DNA from: Gnetum montanum
Taxonomy: Eukaryota; Streptophyta; Gnetopsida; Gnetales; Gnetaceae
Reading direction: 5' to 3'
NCBI GenBank assembly: GCA_015680685.1
Contig: MNCI01029667.1
Span: forward strand, 231,083-266,277
DNA length: 35,195 nt
Both the position numbers and the translations under genes were made by a program. Positions 10,793 through 21,844 of the stretch are shown one piece after another. The stretch's first letter is position 1; the number at the start of each line of letters is the position of its first letter. The notes below the pieces were generated by a model. It was given only the letters and a program-made list of their open reading frames with translations. It made no database searches and had not been told where the DNA came from.

Positions 10793-12756
10793 TTAGAATG
10801 GGGGATATCCCCCATAACTAAATGGTTGAGCATGGCAAGGATTAATAAATGAAAGATGAGGATCCTTGCATGTTGGAAACATTGAAAATTGGTCATACTT
10901 ACCCCATTGGGGTTCACACACTTGATTATAGTAAACATAGTGAGTCAATTTATGAGATGTGGTTCCTGGATAAAGAGTTGACCCACTATGATATCTGGGA
11001 CCATAAGATGGTATGCAAGGATCAGGACATCGCTCTCCATGGCTGTGTTCATTGGGCCATATGGTTGTTGGAGCATGAATTGATGGCCCTAATGAAGTAA
11101 CACGAGGTGTTGGGTTCGAACAGAAGGATGCACCACACTGTTGGGCTTGTGCTGAGTTGGAGAATGCAATGGCCCTGGAATTGTGTTTTCCCTTCCTACA
11201 GTCATGTTTAAAGAAAGGACGCTTTTGATGTTGAGGAGGCCTCTCACTGGTGTTGGCAACAGTAGCACAAGTAACTTTCGTGGGTTGTTGCTATGGTGCA
11301 AACACTTCAGGAACAATTGGTGGTGATGTACAAGGAGGAAAAGGATGAGAATGTTGAAATTTAGGAAAAGTGTAAGGTACACAAGGCAGTGGTTGTGCTG
11401 AGGACATGGGCTAATAGTATTAAGGAGAATAATAATGCAGCAAGATAGAGTATGTTGACCCAGTTGGGAAAACAGAATATTGGACTAGATAAGCATTTGG
11501 ATTCGAATGATATGAAGGGTGTCTCTAGTTTAGGGATGGTTTCCCCCATGACTGGGATTGTTGCCACTATGATCAAACACAGTATTTCTGTATGAACTTT
11601 GGATGTAACTTGCTTCCCCAATGCTCATATAAATGTAATAATATTGGGCATTGACCCTTGGGGTGATTGTACAGGCAAGTGTTGCATTCATATGCATGTT
11701 TTGCCGTTGAGCTCTTATCTTCCTCATCCCTTCTTTCTGATTTTCTCATGATACTTTGTCCTACTTCTCAGGTTGTTAAAACTCTATCTCCAATAATATT
11801 GATATATTCTCCACACTTTTTATGTGCCCATTCTAGTATCTTATTGATCTTTGCCTCGATTTCTTCTAATGATTGTTGTACTGGCAAAGATGGTTCTTCC
11901 TCCTTGAGATAGGTTGATTTCTCCTTTTTATGATTATGGACCTCTGTTAAGTTGAGATTTTGGTCTCATTAATGTTTTTCAACACTCTCCCATCTAGCCA
12001 TTTCTCCTTCTTCTTTTGGACTTGATGGGTTCGTAGTTTGTATAGTTGACCTTGGGCATACATCCCTAGGGTCTCTCTTGTTTCATCACAAAGTCCATCA
12101 ATGATATGGTACATTAGCCTTTCCTCCAAGAACTCATGGCCTGGACAGTTATTTAATAGTGCATAACATCTTTCTAAGGCCATGTCCAAGGGTTCATGTT
12201 GTGCTTGTTTCCACTCTTGGATTTGCTTCCTCAAGGCCGACACTCTTGCATAGGTTTGATATCTTTTGTTAAAGAGTTCTATCATTGTTGGCCAACGTCG
12301 AATTGAATTTGGTTTTAACGACCTATACCATAATTTTGCTTGGCCAATGAGTGTCATAAGAAAGAGCTTGAATTTTTTCCAACCATTATCAATGTTGTTC
12401 CATGTACAAGCATCATAGAAGGCTTATAAATGTTGTTGTAGATCTAAGTCATAGCCTCCTGAGAAATTGGGAAAGTAGTTTATATCGAGCCTGGGTAGAT
12501 GACTCTCTTTATGATGCCTTCAAGAGATTTGAACAACCTCTTGTATTTGCATTAGGCTTGTAGTGGCTAGTAGGGGTTCATCGTCATCAAGTAAGTTATG
12601 CTTTTGTGCGTTGGGATGATGTTGCCTTCATTTATGTTCATAAGAAACCCCCACTTCAAGTTGCGTACTCCAATCTTCATTGTCATATAATTCATTGGTT
12701 CTCCAATGAATTTCCTCACTAGCTATGGCATTATTATAGTCATGTAGGACAGGCAT
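10793..12756 (-). pseudogene. gag: Gag of element C: capsid-like core, zinc knuckle, Pro-rich tail
   Basis: Begins at ATG 12756-12754, 124 bp inside the primer site, and ends at TAA 10793-10795. The core has the retrotransposon-gag pattern Ala-Lys-Leu-Trp-Tyr-Arg-Ser-Leu, then Pro-Asn-Ser-Ile, then Phe-Asn-Lys-Arg-Tyr-Gln-Thr-Tyr-Ala-Arg. It stays open over 12357-11947, is then shifted one frame, and continues with a basic/acidic stretch and a zinc knuckle Cys-x2-Cys-x3-His-x4-Cys near 11680-11640 (one residue shorter between second Cys and His than the usual CCHC). The last ~250 codons are Pro/Ser/Thr-rich. Several stops are present (for example in the Asp-Leu-Gln-Gln-His-Leu region). The same knuckle spacing occurs in the copy at 18660-20424, so the unusual spacing is a family trait. 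Confidence 0.75.
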
Positions 12757-12879
12757 GATTGTGAAATTGTGTGTGACTTTATATGTGACTTTTTATAATT
12801 ATTTTTTTCCTAAAATATATATCATTAATTCCTATACAGTAACCTTGTATGATATAACTAATCTAGATAACTAGCATTG

Positions 12880-12897
12880 TCCCTAGCAATGACACCA
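12880..12897 (-). other. Primer-binding site, tRNA-Asp-like (element C)
   Basis: One base inside the 5' LTR, minus strand TGGTGTCATTGCTAGGGA: 13 of 18 match the tRNA-Asp-type site, and all differences are transitions. The site in element A (1415-1432) differs at other positions, so a tRNA-Asp ancestor explains both. Confidence 0.7.
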
Positions 12898-12898
12898 A

Positions 12899-13705
12899 TG
12901 ATGAGTAGCGAGGTACCCCTACATTCAACCATACTAATACAAGCATTTCACACACGATCCGATCGAACTTCGCAGATGGACTAGTTGTGGCATCTAGATA
13001 GTTATTCTTAGGTCGCAGTTCGTTGTCTTCCCATCTGGACTAGTGTTAACTTTTTCACGTATGGTTTAGTCTAGAGTAAGGTGTATGATGTGTTCCTATA
13101 CTAATGCTACTCCTGGAGATAATGGAAAATAATATTAACTAAGCTAAGTGAGAGAGAGGGTAAGAGAGAATCTAAGCTAGCCTAAGTGTGATGAGCATTC
13201 GTTCCTCAATCATCCATACACATCTTGGACCTTGTGCACGACTACCACTGGGATTACCAAGCACAGATCCTAGGTACGCTACTGGGTTACCAAGTAGTCA
13301 TGCTTAAATGCTTGTGATCAAGTCGTACTCATTCAGCGTTTAACAGGAGTTTAGGGTGAAGAGATATTAACTAAGAAAGTAATAAGTAACAATTAAATAA
13401 ATAATTAAACTAAGTGAATGCTGCAATGATGAAGTAATCTGGTTCTTTATTGCCAGTCATGTGCATGTCCAAGTACATCACACCCGAATAAGGATGTTGT
13501 ACAATTACAATCACCTCACTGCGGGCATACACTAGGAGAGAAGGGTTGAGAGAAGAACTACTTAAAACTAACACTTAAAAGAAATTCCAAAAACTATGAC
13601 TTAAAAAACTTCCTATCAAAACTGTCTACCTCTTATTTATAGATGAGGAGATAGGCTGTGATATCGCATATGCAATATCGCGGCCAACAAAATGATAACT
13701 CATTA
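12899..13705 (-). repeat. 5' LTR of element C (807 bp)
   Basis: Direct match to 5091-5895. Starts TGATGAGT; the far end reads ACTCATTA instead of ACTCATCA, a single C-to-T change in the terminal dinucleotide. TATAAATA at 13634-13641 on the minus strand. Confidence 0.85.
13634..13641 (-). promoter_or_regulatory. TATA box of the 5' LTR promoter
   Basis: Minus-strand TATAAATA, 65 bp inside the outer LTR end, in the same place in all three LTRs of the family in this window. Confidence 0.6.
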
Positions 13706-15549
13706 GTTATTATTCATTTTTTTTGGAGTCTAACATCCTCCTATATTGTAGTGTTACTTTTCTTTCATAAGTTATTAGTCAAATTTAGTAATTTATTTAA
13801 GGATTGTTGATATTATTTAAGGATGTATGTAGTATTAGAGTGTTTTTTAAAAAAAAAAAAAAAATTATCGATAAGTTTTTAAAGTAGTTTTTTTTAGCGT
13901 AAAGTCAAGTTGAGGCTAAACTACCTAGGACATGCCAGACTAGCAACATAGGAAGTGCAAAAAGGATGCTAGTACTAGGCTTTAAACCCAACACCTTCAA
14001 GAACAAACTTGTGCAAGGGAACAAACTATTCAATGGTCCATGCTCTTGTAGAGTAGTTTTTATTAATGGATTCATTATTTAATTTAGCAATTTGTTTGGG
14101 ATGTGTGGATATTATATTGTTGTTATTATAAGAGATATATATTGTATTGTAGTTCACTTGGGTTTCACTGTATATATTGTAGCTTTTGTTTATTTTAAAG
14201 AAACTTAATAGTTTGGATTCATAGAAATTTTTATGTTGTTTTATCATATGGGGGATAGTGACGTGTTTATTATTATATAAGTTATTTATTGAATTTAGAA
14301 TTTTTTCGAAGGCGTATATTTATAACTTTCTATGTTCGAAGGGGGATTATATGTTTATAGGTATATATAGCTTTTTTAACTTTCTAATATTGTTTCTATT
14401 TGAATTTTGTAGGATGCTTAGGGTGGGGTATTATTTGTAATGGATTTTTTTTTGTTTTTTTTTTTTTTTTGAAAGTGAAAGAGAGAGAAAGGCTAGGTCT
14501 ATGTAGACATGCTCCTAGGATAGCAAAATAGTAATTACATAGGAAGTACAAAAGGGGTGATGGTACTAGGTTCTATGACTATATATGAAATGAAATAAAA
14601 TAAAATGAAGTTTTATTACATACAAAGACCCATAGGACCTATTGGACAAATATTATATGTTCATGAAAAATAAAGATAAACTCTACAAATTGACCAAGCA
14701 TTAATGGGGGCATCAAAAACAACTCATATAGGCTTTTTGTTATAACATTATAATGTTATCTCAAATGGGTAGTCATAGCATAAGAAAGAAACACATGTAA
14801 CTCATCTTTAAGGGCTCCTTATATGCATAACATACTAATGTGCTCTTCTCTGTGGAGTTGAATCCATCTTCCACTTTCAATTCTAATATGATAAGAGAAC
14901 TTAAGCAAAGCTTAACGATAACATTTCAATGCTTTATGCTAATAAAAGTTTGTATTATTGTTTGTAGTCGAAAAGGGAGAGGGAGCAAAGTTTGTGTTAT
15001 TATTTGTACTAGGGAATGGAGGTATTTTTAGTATTGCTTAATTGAAAATCATGTGAGGATTTTGCATATGTTATAGTGCTAGAATTTTGGATGTGGAAGT
15101 TTGCATGTTAATTAGTACAAGTGATTTTTGTTAGGAATGGCATGAGTACTATATAGTGTTTTATATATGCAAAAGAAAATAAGGTGCTATCACTATCCTC
15201 ACTATGAAGTCTCTTTTCTTTTCTATTTCCCTTTGTTTTTTCCATCTTTCTTATCTACTCATTTGCCTCTTTTCTACAATTGCTTTCATTATTTTTTTTA
15301 TAGTATTTTTGTTCATGTTATCTTAGTTTTTCATCTGACAATTGCTAGATATAGTAGGTTGTTGTAAACATTTTTGTTTCTTCCTACCAGCTTCTTTTTG
15401 TAGTTGCTTTTGTCTTTATGCATTTTTGTTTAAATCCTTTAGTAGTTACTATTATGTTTTTCAATTTAAAATATTTAGTATAACAATGTGTATGATTGGT
15501 ATGTTATGTAGAAATTGTTTTTGAATTTTTGAATTATTTATAATTATGT
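13706..15549. repeat. AT-rich repeat region without recognisable gene
   Basis: Contains blocks shared with 4231-5090 (14070-14140; 15280-15390). Two direct copies of a short segment around CATAGGAAGT(G/A)CAAAAA lie at about 13925-13985 and 14515-14575, each preceded by a homopolymer A or T run (13848-13863; 14445-14470). Short ORFs here are AT-rich, hydrophobic and carry no known motif; I leave them unannotated. Confidence 0.45.
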
Positions 15550-15587
15550 TTTGAATGTTTTTGTTATGATTGAGAAAAACATTCAAA
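15550..15587. repeat. Perfect 13-bp inverted repeat with 12-nt loop
   Basis: Arms TTTGAATGTTTTT-type (15550-15562) and the exact complement (15575-15587). AT-rich setting, no gene next to it; may be part of a small transposon or chance. Confidence 0.5.
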
Positions 15588-15879
15588 TAATACATTTTTA
15601 AATTTTTGAATTATTATATAATATTTCAATACCAAAATTAATGACAATAATAAAATTGATTGAGTAATAAAACTTTAGAATTGAAATTTGTATTTGATTA
15701 GAACAAAAATAATAATAAATTTGTTGAAAAAGAAATAATAATAAAAGTTGTTGTAAAATTGTATAATGATATTTAGAGCACAAGTTTCGAATATAACAAA
15801 TAAAAAAATTAATATTAATTATAAAATAATTTTACATTTTTCTCGCTTGCATTTTTGCAAGTTTACAATAAGTAGAACA

Positions 15880-17010
15880 TGCATTTTAGATGGTTAGTCT
15901 CCAACTGGTGGAGTCTGACTTCTTTTGCTTTACATCTTTTAATGTTGATACCAATTGCAATCTTTGAATAACTCTTGAAATTAAAAGGTAAAAAAAATTT
16001 CTAGTCAAGAGATTTCGTTATTGACATGGCAACAAATGTAAGTCCTACTATCTCTCATGTTGTAATGTCTACAATAACAATTATCAATGTTAATCATTGG
16101 GATTTGTGTATTGCCATGGCCCATGTTAATTTTAATGTTAGTTGTTTGAGTCTACCACATTAGATAGGAAGAGTTGGAACATGTTCAATGATTTATCAAA
16201 AAAATGATTAGCAATGACATTGAAATTTTCATTATCATTTTAATTTTTATTTCATTTTCAATTGACATGAACTTTTTTATGTGAGTTCTTAGAAATGGAG
16301 AATTTGGTATGTACACTTTGAATCCATAAAAGTCAATCAGAACATACTTTGGTAGCTCAAATGATTTTTTTTTATCATTATAAATGATGCTAATGATTAT
16401 TCCAATTGTTCCATTAACTAATCCTTAAAAAATGTTTAAATTTGCAATTAGCATGACTTTAGCACCTTCAACTATATAAACCTCTAACTATAATTTTTCA
16501 TGTTTTGCGTCTTTATAAATATTGATGAGCTAAATGTTGCTTGAATTCTTGCAATTAGCTTGTTTAAGAAGCATTCTTCAATTGTGCAAGTCAACTTTTT
16601 CATTCAACAAAAATACATGAACAAAGTTTACGAACTCTCTTGGTTGGTCATTTTTTGGTAAAAATTGTGCTTTGTCCATTCATGTTTGTCAACCATCTTT
16701 TTTCAATAACTCCTTTTCTAATGTTTTATAGAATCATTTCAAATTTATATCTTTTTTTTATTTGTATATAACTTCAAGAATGATAACTGTAGTGAACATA
16801 TTTTATAACTCCTTTCCTTTTGTATTTGTGATGCTTGGTGATTTATCTTTCACATGAGGTAGTTATGCAAGATCACCTATCAAGCTGATAGATCTTTCTT
16901 GGCATATCCTCCAATGTCCCTCTCTTGGCTTCATTTTTGTGCTTGGCAAAAGATCATCTTCCTTAGGCATTCCTTTTAGCATCACCTACAATCACCAAAG
17001 GATCAACATT
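15880..17010 (-). pseudogene. Ruined PIF1-like DNA helicase
   Basis: PIF1 helicases unwind DNA 5' to 3' using ATP. On the minus strand, in the right order, I read Leu-Ile-Gly-Asp-Leu-Ala-(stop)-Leu-Pro-His-Val-Lys-Asp-Lys (~16905-16855, the motif after Walker B), a middle part with Phe-Val-x-Phe-Val-His-x-Phe-Leu-Leu, then Gly-Ala-Lys-Val-Met-Leu-Ile-Ala-Asn-Leu and Gly-Leu-Val-Asn-Gly-Thr-Ile-Gly (~16470-16395), then Leu-Pro-Lys-Tyr-Val-Leu-Ile-Asp-Phe. Many stops and probably several frameshifts; the Walker A part is not seen and may lie beyond 17010 or be lost. The Gly-Leu-Val-Asn-Gly form matches cellular PIF1-like plant genes better than the Helitron form (Gly-Leu-Cys-Asn-Gly-Thr-Arg-Leu). 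Confidence 0.6.
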
Positions 17011-17509
17011 ACTTTGGTAAATTTTCCTTAAATATTAACCCCTTTCAGATCCCTTAATTTTCATTTAAGCACAAGGTGATGACAACGTACTATGCCCAAG
17101 GCTATGAGGTAACTAAAATTATCAACATATTCAACTTATTTTGGTTAATTACTATTAGTTACCACAATGTTTGAAAATAAGATGTTGGAAAAATTTCAAA
17201 AATTTCATCTAGGTTACCACAATGTTCAAAAATAGGATGTTGGAAACATTTCAAAGTAGGCATCCCTAGCCCCTATAACTAATAAGTGTAACTCCAAAAG
17301 CATACAAGTTTTCAAACAACTAAAACCAAAGGTCCAATGCAAAAGATAAAAAGAAATTTTTCGAAAGTTGAAGGATATTGAGATAGTGAAGTAGGAAAAA
17401 ATTAATTAAAATTGATGAGAAATAGTCCCAAAAGCATGCATAAATTCAAAGAAACCATCACTAATGTTCTAGAAGATGTGAATATTAGTTCAAAGACATT
17501 ATCAATAAA
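17011..17509. other. Spacer with a two-copy 55-bp tandem duplication
   Basis: GTTACCACAATGTT followed by AAAATA(A/G)GATGTTGGAAA occurs at 17158 and 17213. Nothing else recognised; upstream helicase parts may be hidden here. Confidence 0.5.
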
Positions 17510-18659
17510 AGTTATGCAAGTGGGTCCTTCCCTCCCAAAGAAGGCTCCTACCATAATGCCCTTGCATAACCACCTCTAGAAATTTCTATGGGCACCTTAG
17601 AAGTTAAATGTAGATCATATCTTTATTTCACACAACACACAATTACTGTGGTTGGGATGTTGCAGTATACTACACAAAACCAAAAGGCTCATAATCATGT
17701 GCAGCAATGAGGCGAATGAATGGGATGAGAAGGGATTGTAGAGATCAAGATGTAAGGTTTTTTATCATGTCCACAATAGGTTCTTGTGTTAAATCTAATT
17801 AAAATGAGCATCATGCCTATCCCTCCAAGATTCAGACCAAGTCCATACCACTAACAATGACCTCGCATTGATGTGTTCTCTCTTGCCTACCACCATGAGT
17901 CCACAACTACCTTAAAGAACAATCATCACTCCAAAAAGAGAAGAAGGAAGGGCCTTAGTTGGAGGGGAGCCTTTAGGCATGGGTAACATGTCTTTCCAAC
18001 CCCATAACGAGTGCTTGTAGCCCATTATTGTGACTAAGGGATGTGCTTTGAATTCTCATTATTGTTTTTTTTAATGATTTTTGGATGGGAACCACACCAT
18101 GCAAAGACATAGTTTTCTTTTTATTGCTCAATGAAGGAGTAATGATAAATTCCATGAAGAGTCATAAACCACATGAAGAAAGTCAAGAAGAGAACCCAAC
18201 AAGTTTCCTTGAGGTCACACCCTTTTCCATTCCCACTTGGTCATTCCCTCTTTCTTCAAGGTACAATGATCATTGATTAATTTTAGTTTCATGAAAGAAA
18301 AACCAAATTGATTTCATAAAAAAATACATTTTGATTTAGAGAATTGAAGGGATGGATGAGGTGGTCTCACTGCCTTACACAATTACTTACCCAATCATCT
18401 TGATCGCATAGCATAGCACAAAAACCCAACACATAGTGTTGACTTCTACATCACAACTTGGCAATATTATTAACAAAAACATAAAATACATTCATAAAAC
18501 ATAAAGAAAATGACTCAAGAAAAGAGAAAAATTATAAATAAAAAATAAAAATAACAAGAAATGGAAAACATATAAAGAATTAGAAAATATGGAACGAAAT
18601 AAGAAAATGATAAAACATTGTAAAACAAAAAAGGTGAAAACTACTTATTAGTTCTTGAT
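17510..18659 (-). other. Non-coding gag-downstream spacer of element D
   Basis: Corresponds to 9710-10792: shared AATGCCCTTG block near 17560, shared phrase near 17990 (CATGGGT...CATGTCTTTCCAA), and an A-rich stretch at 18480-18640 like 10675-10780. No gene seen. Confidence 0.5.
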
Positions 18660-20424
18660 TTAGGATGGAGAATCTCCCCCATGACTAAGCTCTTGACCAT
18701 GAAGAGAATTAATAACTACTTTGGCTAGTTTCATGCATCTTTGAAATAATTTTACACTCTTATTTCCAAGCCACTGGGTGTTTTCTGGTTTAGTGGCTAC
18801 TATGTAAACTGGTTTTTGCTTAGACACTTGTTTCTAAACTTTATGGTGGATTAGTATAGGGGTTGTGTTACTATTTCAAACTTCTAGCCTACAACTACAC
18901 CCTTTATCATTATTAGTGATGCATGGACCTTTCTATCTTTCCAAAATGATATGTTTATCTTTTATGTCTTGTGTTGGAGTGGTGATGGTTGTTGGCTTTT
19001 GCGTATGATCAGGAAACATTATTCCAACGAGGAAGGGTGTTGCCCTAGATTGGCCTTGTGTGGGTTTTGATGCACCAGTAGGTCTATGATCTTTGCACTC
19101 ACATGTGGAAACCATACTAAAGAAATAACATTTCTAAGATTGTGTTGGATATCTACTAGCTTTATCATTTTCATGTATGTTCACAGTACAAGCGACATTT
19201 TTTTGTTAATGTTGTGATGCTAAACCTTCTTGTGTTAGTGATGACATGTAGTGGAGGAAAGTATGAGAATATTGAGGATATGACAAAGGGTGAGAGGCAT
19301 GAGGTGTTAATCCCATAGAAGATGTTGTAGGTTGATGATATTCAAAAGAGTGGTAGTAGTAATTTGATGTAGAGGAAGTAGAACTAGTTGAGAAAATAGG
19401 TTTTTGAACATAATATCCATATAGGTCTAGCTAGCAATAAGGGTAGTGTTGGTTTAATGATGGCCTTCTCCATGACTATGGATTTTTCCACTATGTTTAA
19501 TAGTATTTTTGAGGCCAATAAGAAGTCCCACTAGGATAGTATGGTTGGTTGTAGAACTATCAATAATTATCTTGTAAGAAAGGTAATTTCCTAGGCATTT
19601 ACTTGCGTATGAACTTGGGATTCAAAGTAAAATCCCAATATTCATGTAGATGTAACATGACTAAGCAATACCCATTTGGATGGTCATATAGGCAAATGTC
19701 ACATCGATCATCATCTTTTATGGTCGATTCTATAGCCTCTTCATCTACAGCCATTTTTCCTTTTTGCCAATAAGTGTTCCTATCGATTTCCTGGTTCTAT
19801 TTCCTCTTCTTGTTTTGATCACCTGATTCTTTTTGTGTTACTCTCTCCTCTATGGTTTTCACATAAGTTGTAACTTTGTTGTTCATCAACTCCCACATCT
19901 TATCTCTCCTTGCTTCAAGCTCATCGATAGACTTTTGTATTGACAAGGTTTATTGTGAAATCACCTCATCGAGAGTTGTCTCTTTTTCCTCATCATAGAT
20001 ATGGATCCTCTTCTTTTAAAGAGTTGGTTCCTAGTTATATTTCTCTACGTTCACTAGTTTACATAGCTCTCCTTCTTCTTTTGCCATCCACTCAATTAGC
20101 CTTTGTATCTGATGGGCTTTTAGTTCATATAACCAACCTTGGGTATAAATCCCAAGGGTCTCCCTCTTTTGATTACAAAGCCCATATATGATGTGGAAAA
20201 GTTATCCATTTTGAGAGAAAGCATGGCTGGGACATCTATGCAGTAGCAAATAGTATCTATCCAAGGCCATATCCAAGGGTTCATGATTTTCTTGCTTCCA
20301 TCCTTGGATTTTTTTTTCAAGTTAGACACTCTTGCATAGGTTTGGTATTTTCTGTTGAAGAGTTCTAGCATTGTGGACCACCAGTGGATTGAATCTGGTT
20401 CCAATGATCTATACCCACTTTTGA
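18660..20424 (-). pseudogene. gag: Gag of element D, N-terminus removed by insertion
   Basis: Ends at TAA 18660-18662, in the position equivalent to the gag stop of element C. Reading upstream, the Pro/Ser-rich tail is followed by a zinc knuckle Cys-Asp-Ile-Cys-Leu-Tyr-Asp-His-Pro-Asn-Gly-Tyr-Cys near 19700-19660 and then by the capsid-like core with Phe-Asn-Arg-Lys-Tyr-Gln-Thr-Tyr-Ala-Arg (~20350-20320). The frame is broken by several stops and at least one shift. The N-terminal part is gone: at ~20425 the sequence switches to the Tat-lineage element. Confidence 0.7.
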
Positions 20425-21639
20425 TTGAGTATCTTGAGCTCTGAAGTTGCCATTTTTGATAGCAGATGTCGTCGTGGTCATCTGCGGGTCCCAGGGAACT
20501 GTCCCTTATTAAGTTTGACTCTGCTTGAAGCTATTTGTAGAGCCCTCAAGCTTTAGTCATACTAGGGAGCGTCATGACTTAGCTTGATTCTTGTTAGAGA
20601 AGTACCAAGCTCAAAATTTTGTGGTGTTTCATGGGCCCCTCTTTGTTGACGCTTGGAGGAATCGACCCGAGAAGCGTCGACAAAGAAGTGCAAAACACCA
20701 CAAGCAACTTAATAGAGACATTATCCTCTGCCACCTGGCTAGATGTCATTGTACCATGTTCGATAGTACATAGGATTGGGGAAATGAAATTTGTATTTGA
20801 TAGGGAAATGGGAACCATAGGGATTGGTAACCAATCAAAGGCTTGTGCGTGGTGAAGAGGATGTCCGGGTATGTGTGCGGGTCATGCTTATCTTTGTAAT
20901 AGCTATTGTCTAGCCATTTTTTAGCAGATTTTGGATCACAACATGATGTGTATATCCTTTGGCGGTACAAGACTCTTGCTTGGTGTTTAAGAGAACTTGT
21001 TGGCATAACCAAAGCCACGTGATGATGTGTTGCATTCTTTGGAGGAACAGGGCCCTTGTTTAGTGTTTAGGGGGAACCTGTTGGTGAAGAGCCAAAGCCA
21101 TGCAACGGGATGTTACTTGATTGTTTTAGACATGAGCATTTTTTTTTTTGTCCGTCTTATGCATATGCTCAAATGCCATATTGTGGGTTGCAACCGCTTA
21201 AGAATGGCGTAGTATGCAATAGTATGTTTAATGTTTTGGGCTATACTGGGTGTATCCGGGATGTAGCTAAGTAGGAGATGTTGAGGGATAGATGGGACAT
21301 GTAACGGAAGATGTACTAGTGAATGGCTTGATTAGTCTTGTCACATGTGTTGTGAACAACATCTCACCGTGCTGCTTATGACGAAGTGCATTCTTGTACG
21401 AACACCTCTAAGTGTCATCCTACAAACACAACTCCAAGAAGACAAGAAAACCATGAGTGAGTAAGCAAGCTTAGACTTAAATAGCTACTAATGAAACAAA
21501 GGCACCAGATGAGATTTTAGGCACTGTATATGAATAGCAGCAATGTTGTTAGGATGGGCTTATGGCGAGCGATGCATCGGCTCTGATGAAGTTGGGATGC
21601 AGCCACAGATCAAGGAACCAGAGATGAAATTGCCAGTTT
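20425..21639 (-). mobile_element. Probable 3' LTR region of element E (right boundary not resolved)
   Basis: Begins near 20426 with TGAGTATC directly after the broken gag of element D. No coding potential. It contains a large imperfect inverted repeat (20619-20703) and a two-copy ~79-bp tandem duplication (20945-21023 and 21024-21103, shared TTTGG(C/A)GG and CCAAAGCCA). I could not find a convincing CA end followed by a pyrimidine-rich tract, so LTR and 3' untranslated DNA are not separated. Confidence 0.45.
20619..20703. repeat. Imperfect 32-36 bp inverted repeat with 17-nt loop
   Basis: Left arm 20619-20654 (TTGTGGTGTTT ... TCTTTGTTGACGCTT) and right arm 20672-20703 (AAGCGTCGACAAAGA ... 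AAACACCACAA) are complementary over both ends with a few mismatches and a short size difference in the middle. Confidence 0.7.
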
Positions 21640-21844
21640 ATAGTCGTAGCTGACTATCATGGGTTAGTTTTATGTCATGACCCATTAAACATTTCCCGTT
21701 TAGCATCGTGGCAGACGGTACATTGCCAGTTTCTAGTCTTGGCGGACCGTGAAGAGGCAAGCCAGTTTACAGTCTTAGCAAACTCTGGTGAATGTGACTG
21801 TGGTAGATTACTGTCGTACCAGACGGGTGCTAATTGTGGACACC
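21640..21844. repeat. Degenerate repeats leading into the 37-bp array
   Basis: Several variants of CCAGTTTA(T/C)AGTC followed by GGC(A/G)GAC or similar occur at about 21638, 21732 and 21771. They share the core AGTTTA with the array to the right. Confidence 0.45.

Larger units (their letters stand above)
5091..13705 (-). mobile_element. Complete non-autonomous LTR retrotransposon, 8.6 kb (element C)
   Basis: Two direct LTRs (5091-5895, 12899-13705) frame an interior with a primer site, gag and one long accessory ORF, all on the minus strand. Going through the whole interior in all frames I find no RT, RNase H, integrase or protease motif, so the element would depend on enzymes from a relative. 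The flanking pentamers are ATTAT on the left and GTTAT on the right, a 4/5 match for a target-site duplication. LTRs are roughly 90% identical by eye, mostly transitions, so the insertion is old. Related fragments are at 1-1704, 1705-3200 and 17510-20424. Confidence 0.75.
17510..20424 (-). mobile_element. Internal fragment of the element C/A family (element D)
   Basis: Matches 9710-12400 at moderate identity and, over 19858-20424, positions 1-567 at about 97%. It holds the gag C-terminal two-thirds and the spacer downstream of gag. On the right it ends abruptly at ~20425, where sequence of the next element begins while copy A continues; on the left similarity fades near 17510. Confidence 0.7.

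Noticed and set aside
10849-11100. Plus-strand 83-codon ORF
   Set aside because: Lies opposite the Pro-rich end of gag of element C, with no homologue in the parallel copy at 18.7 kb.
15167-15524. Hydrophobic short ORFs as membrane proteins
   Set aside because: T-rich repeat sequence translated into Phe/Leu runs; the matching repeat at 4.3-4.5 kb does not keep the frame.
15880-17010. Helitron assignment for the helicase remnant
   Set aside because: The Gly-Leu-Val-Asn-Gly motif fits cellular PIF1-like proteins, and I see neither a Rep motif nor a CTRR hairpin end.
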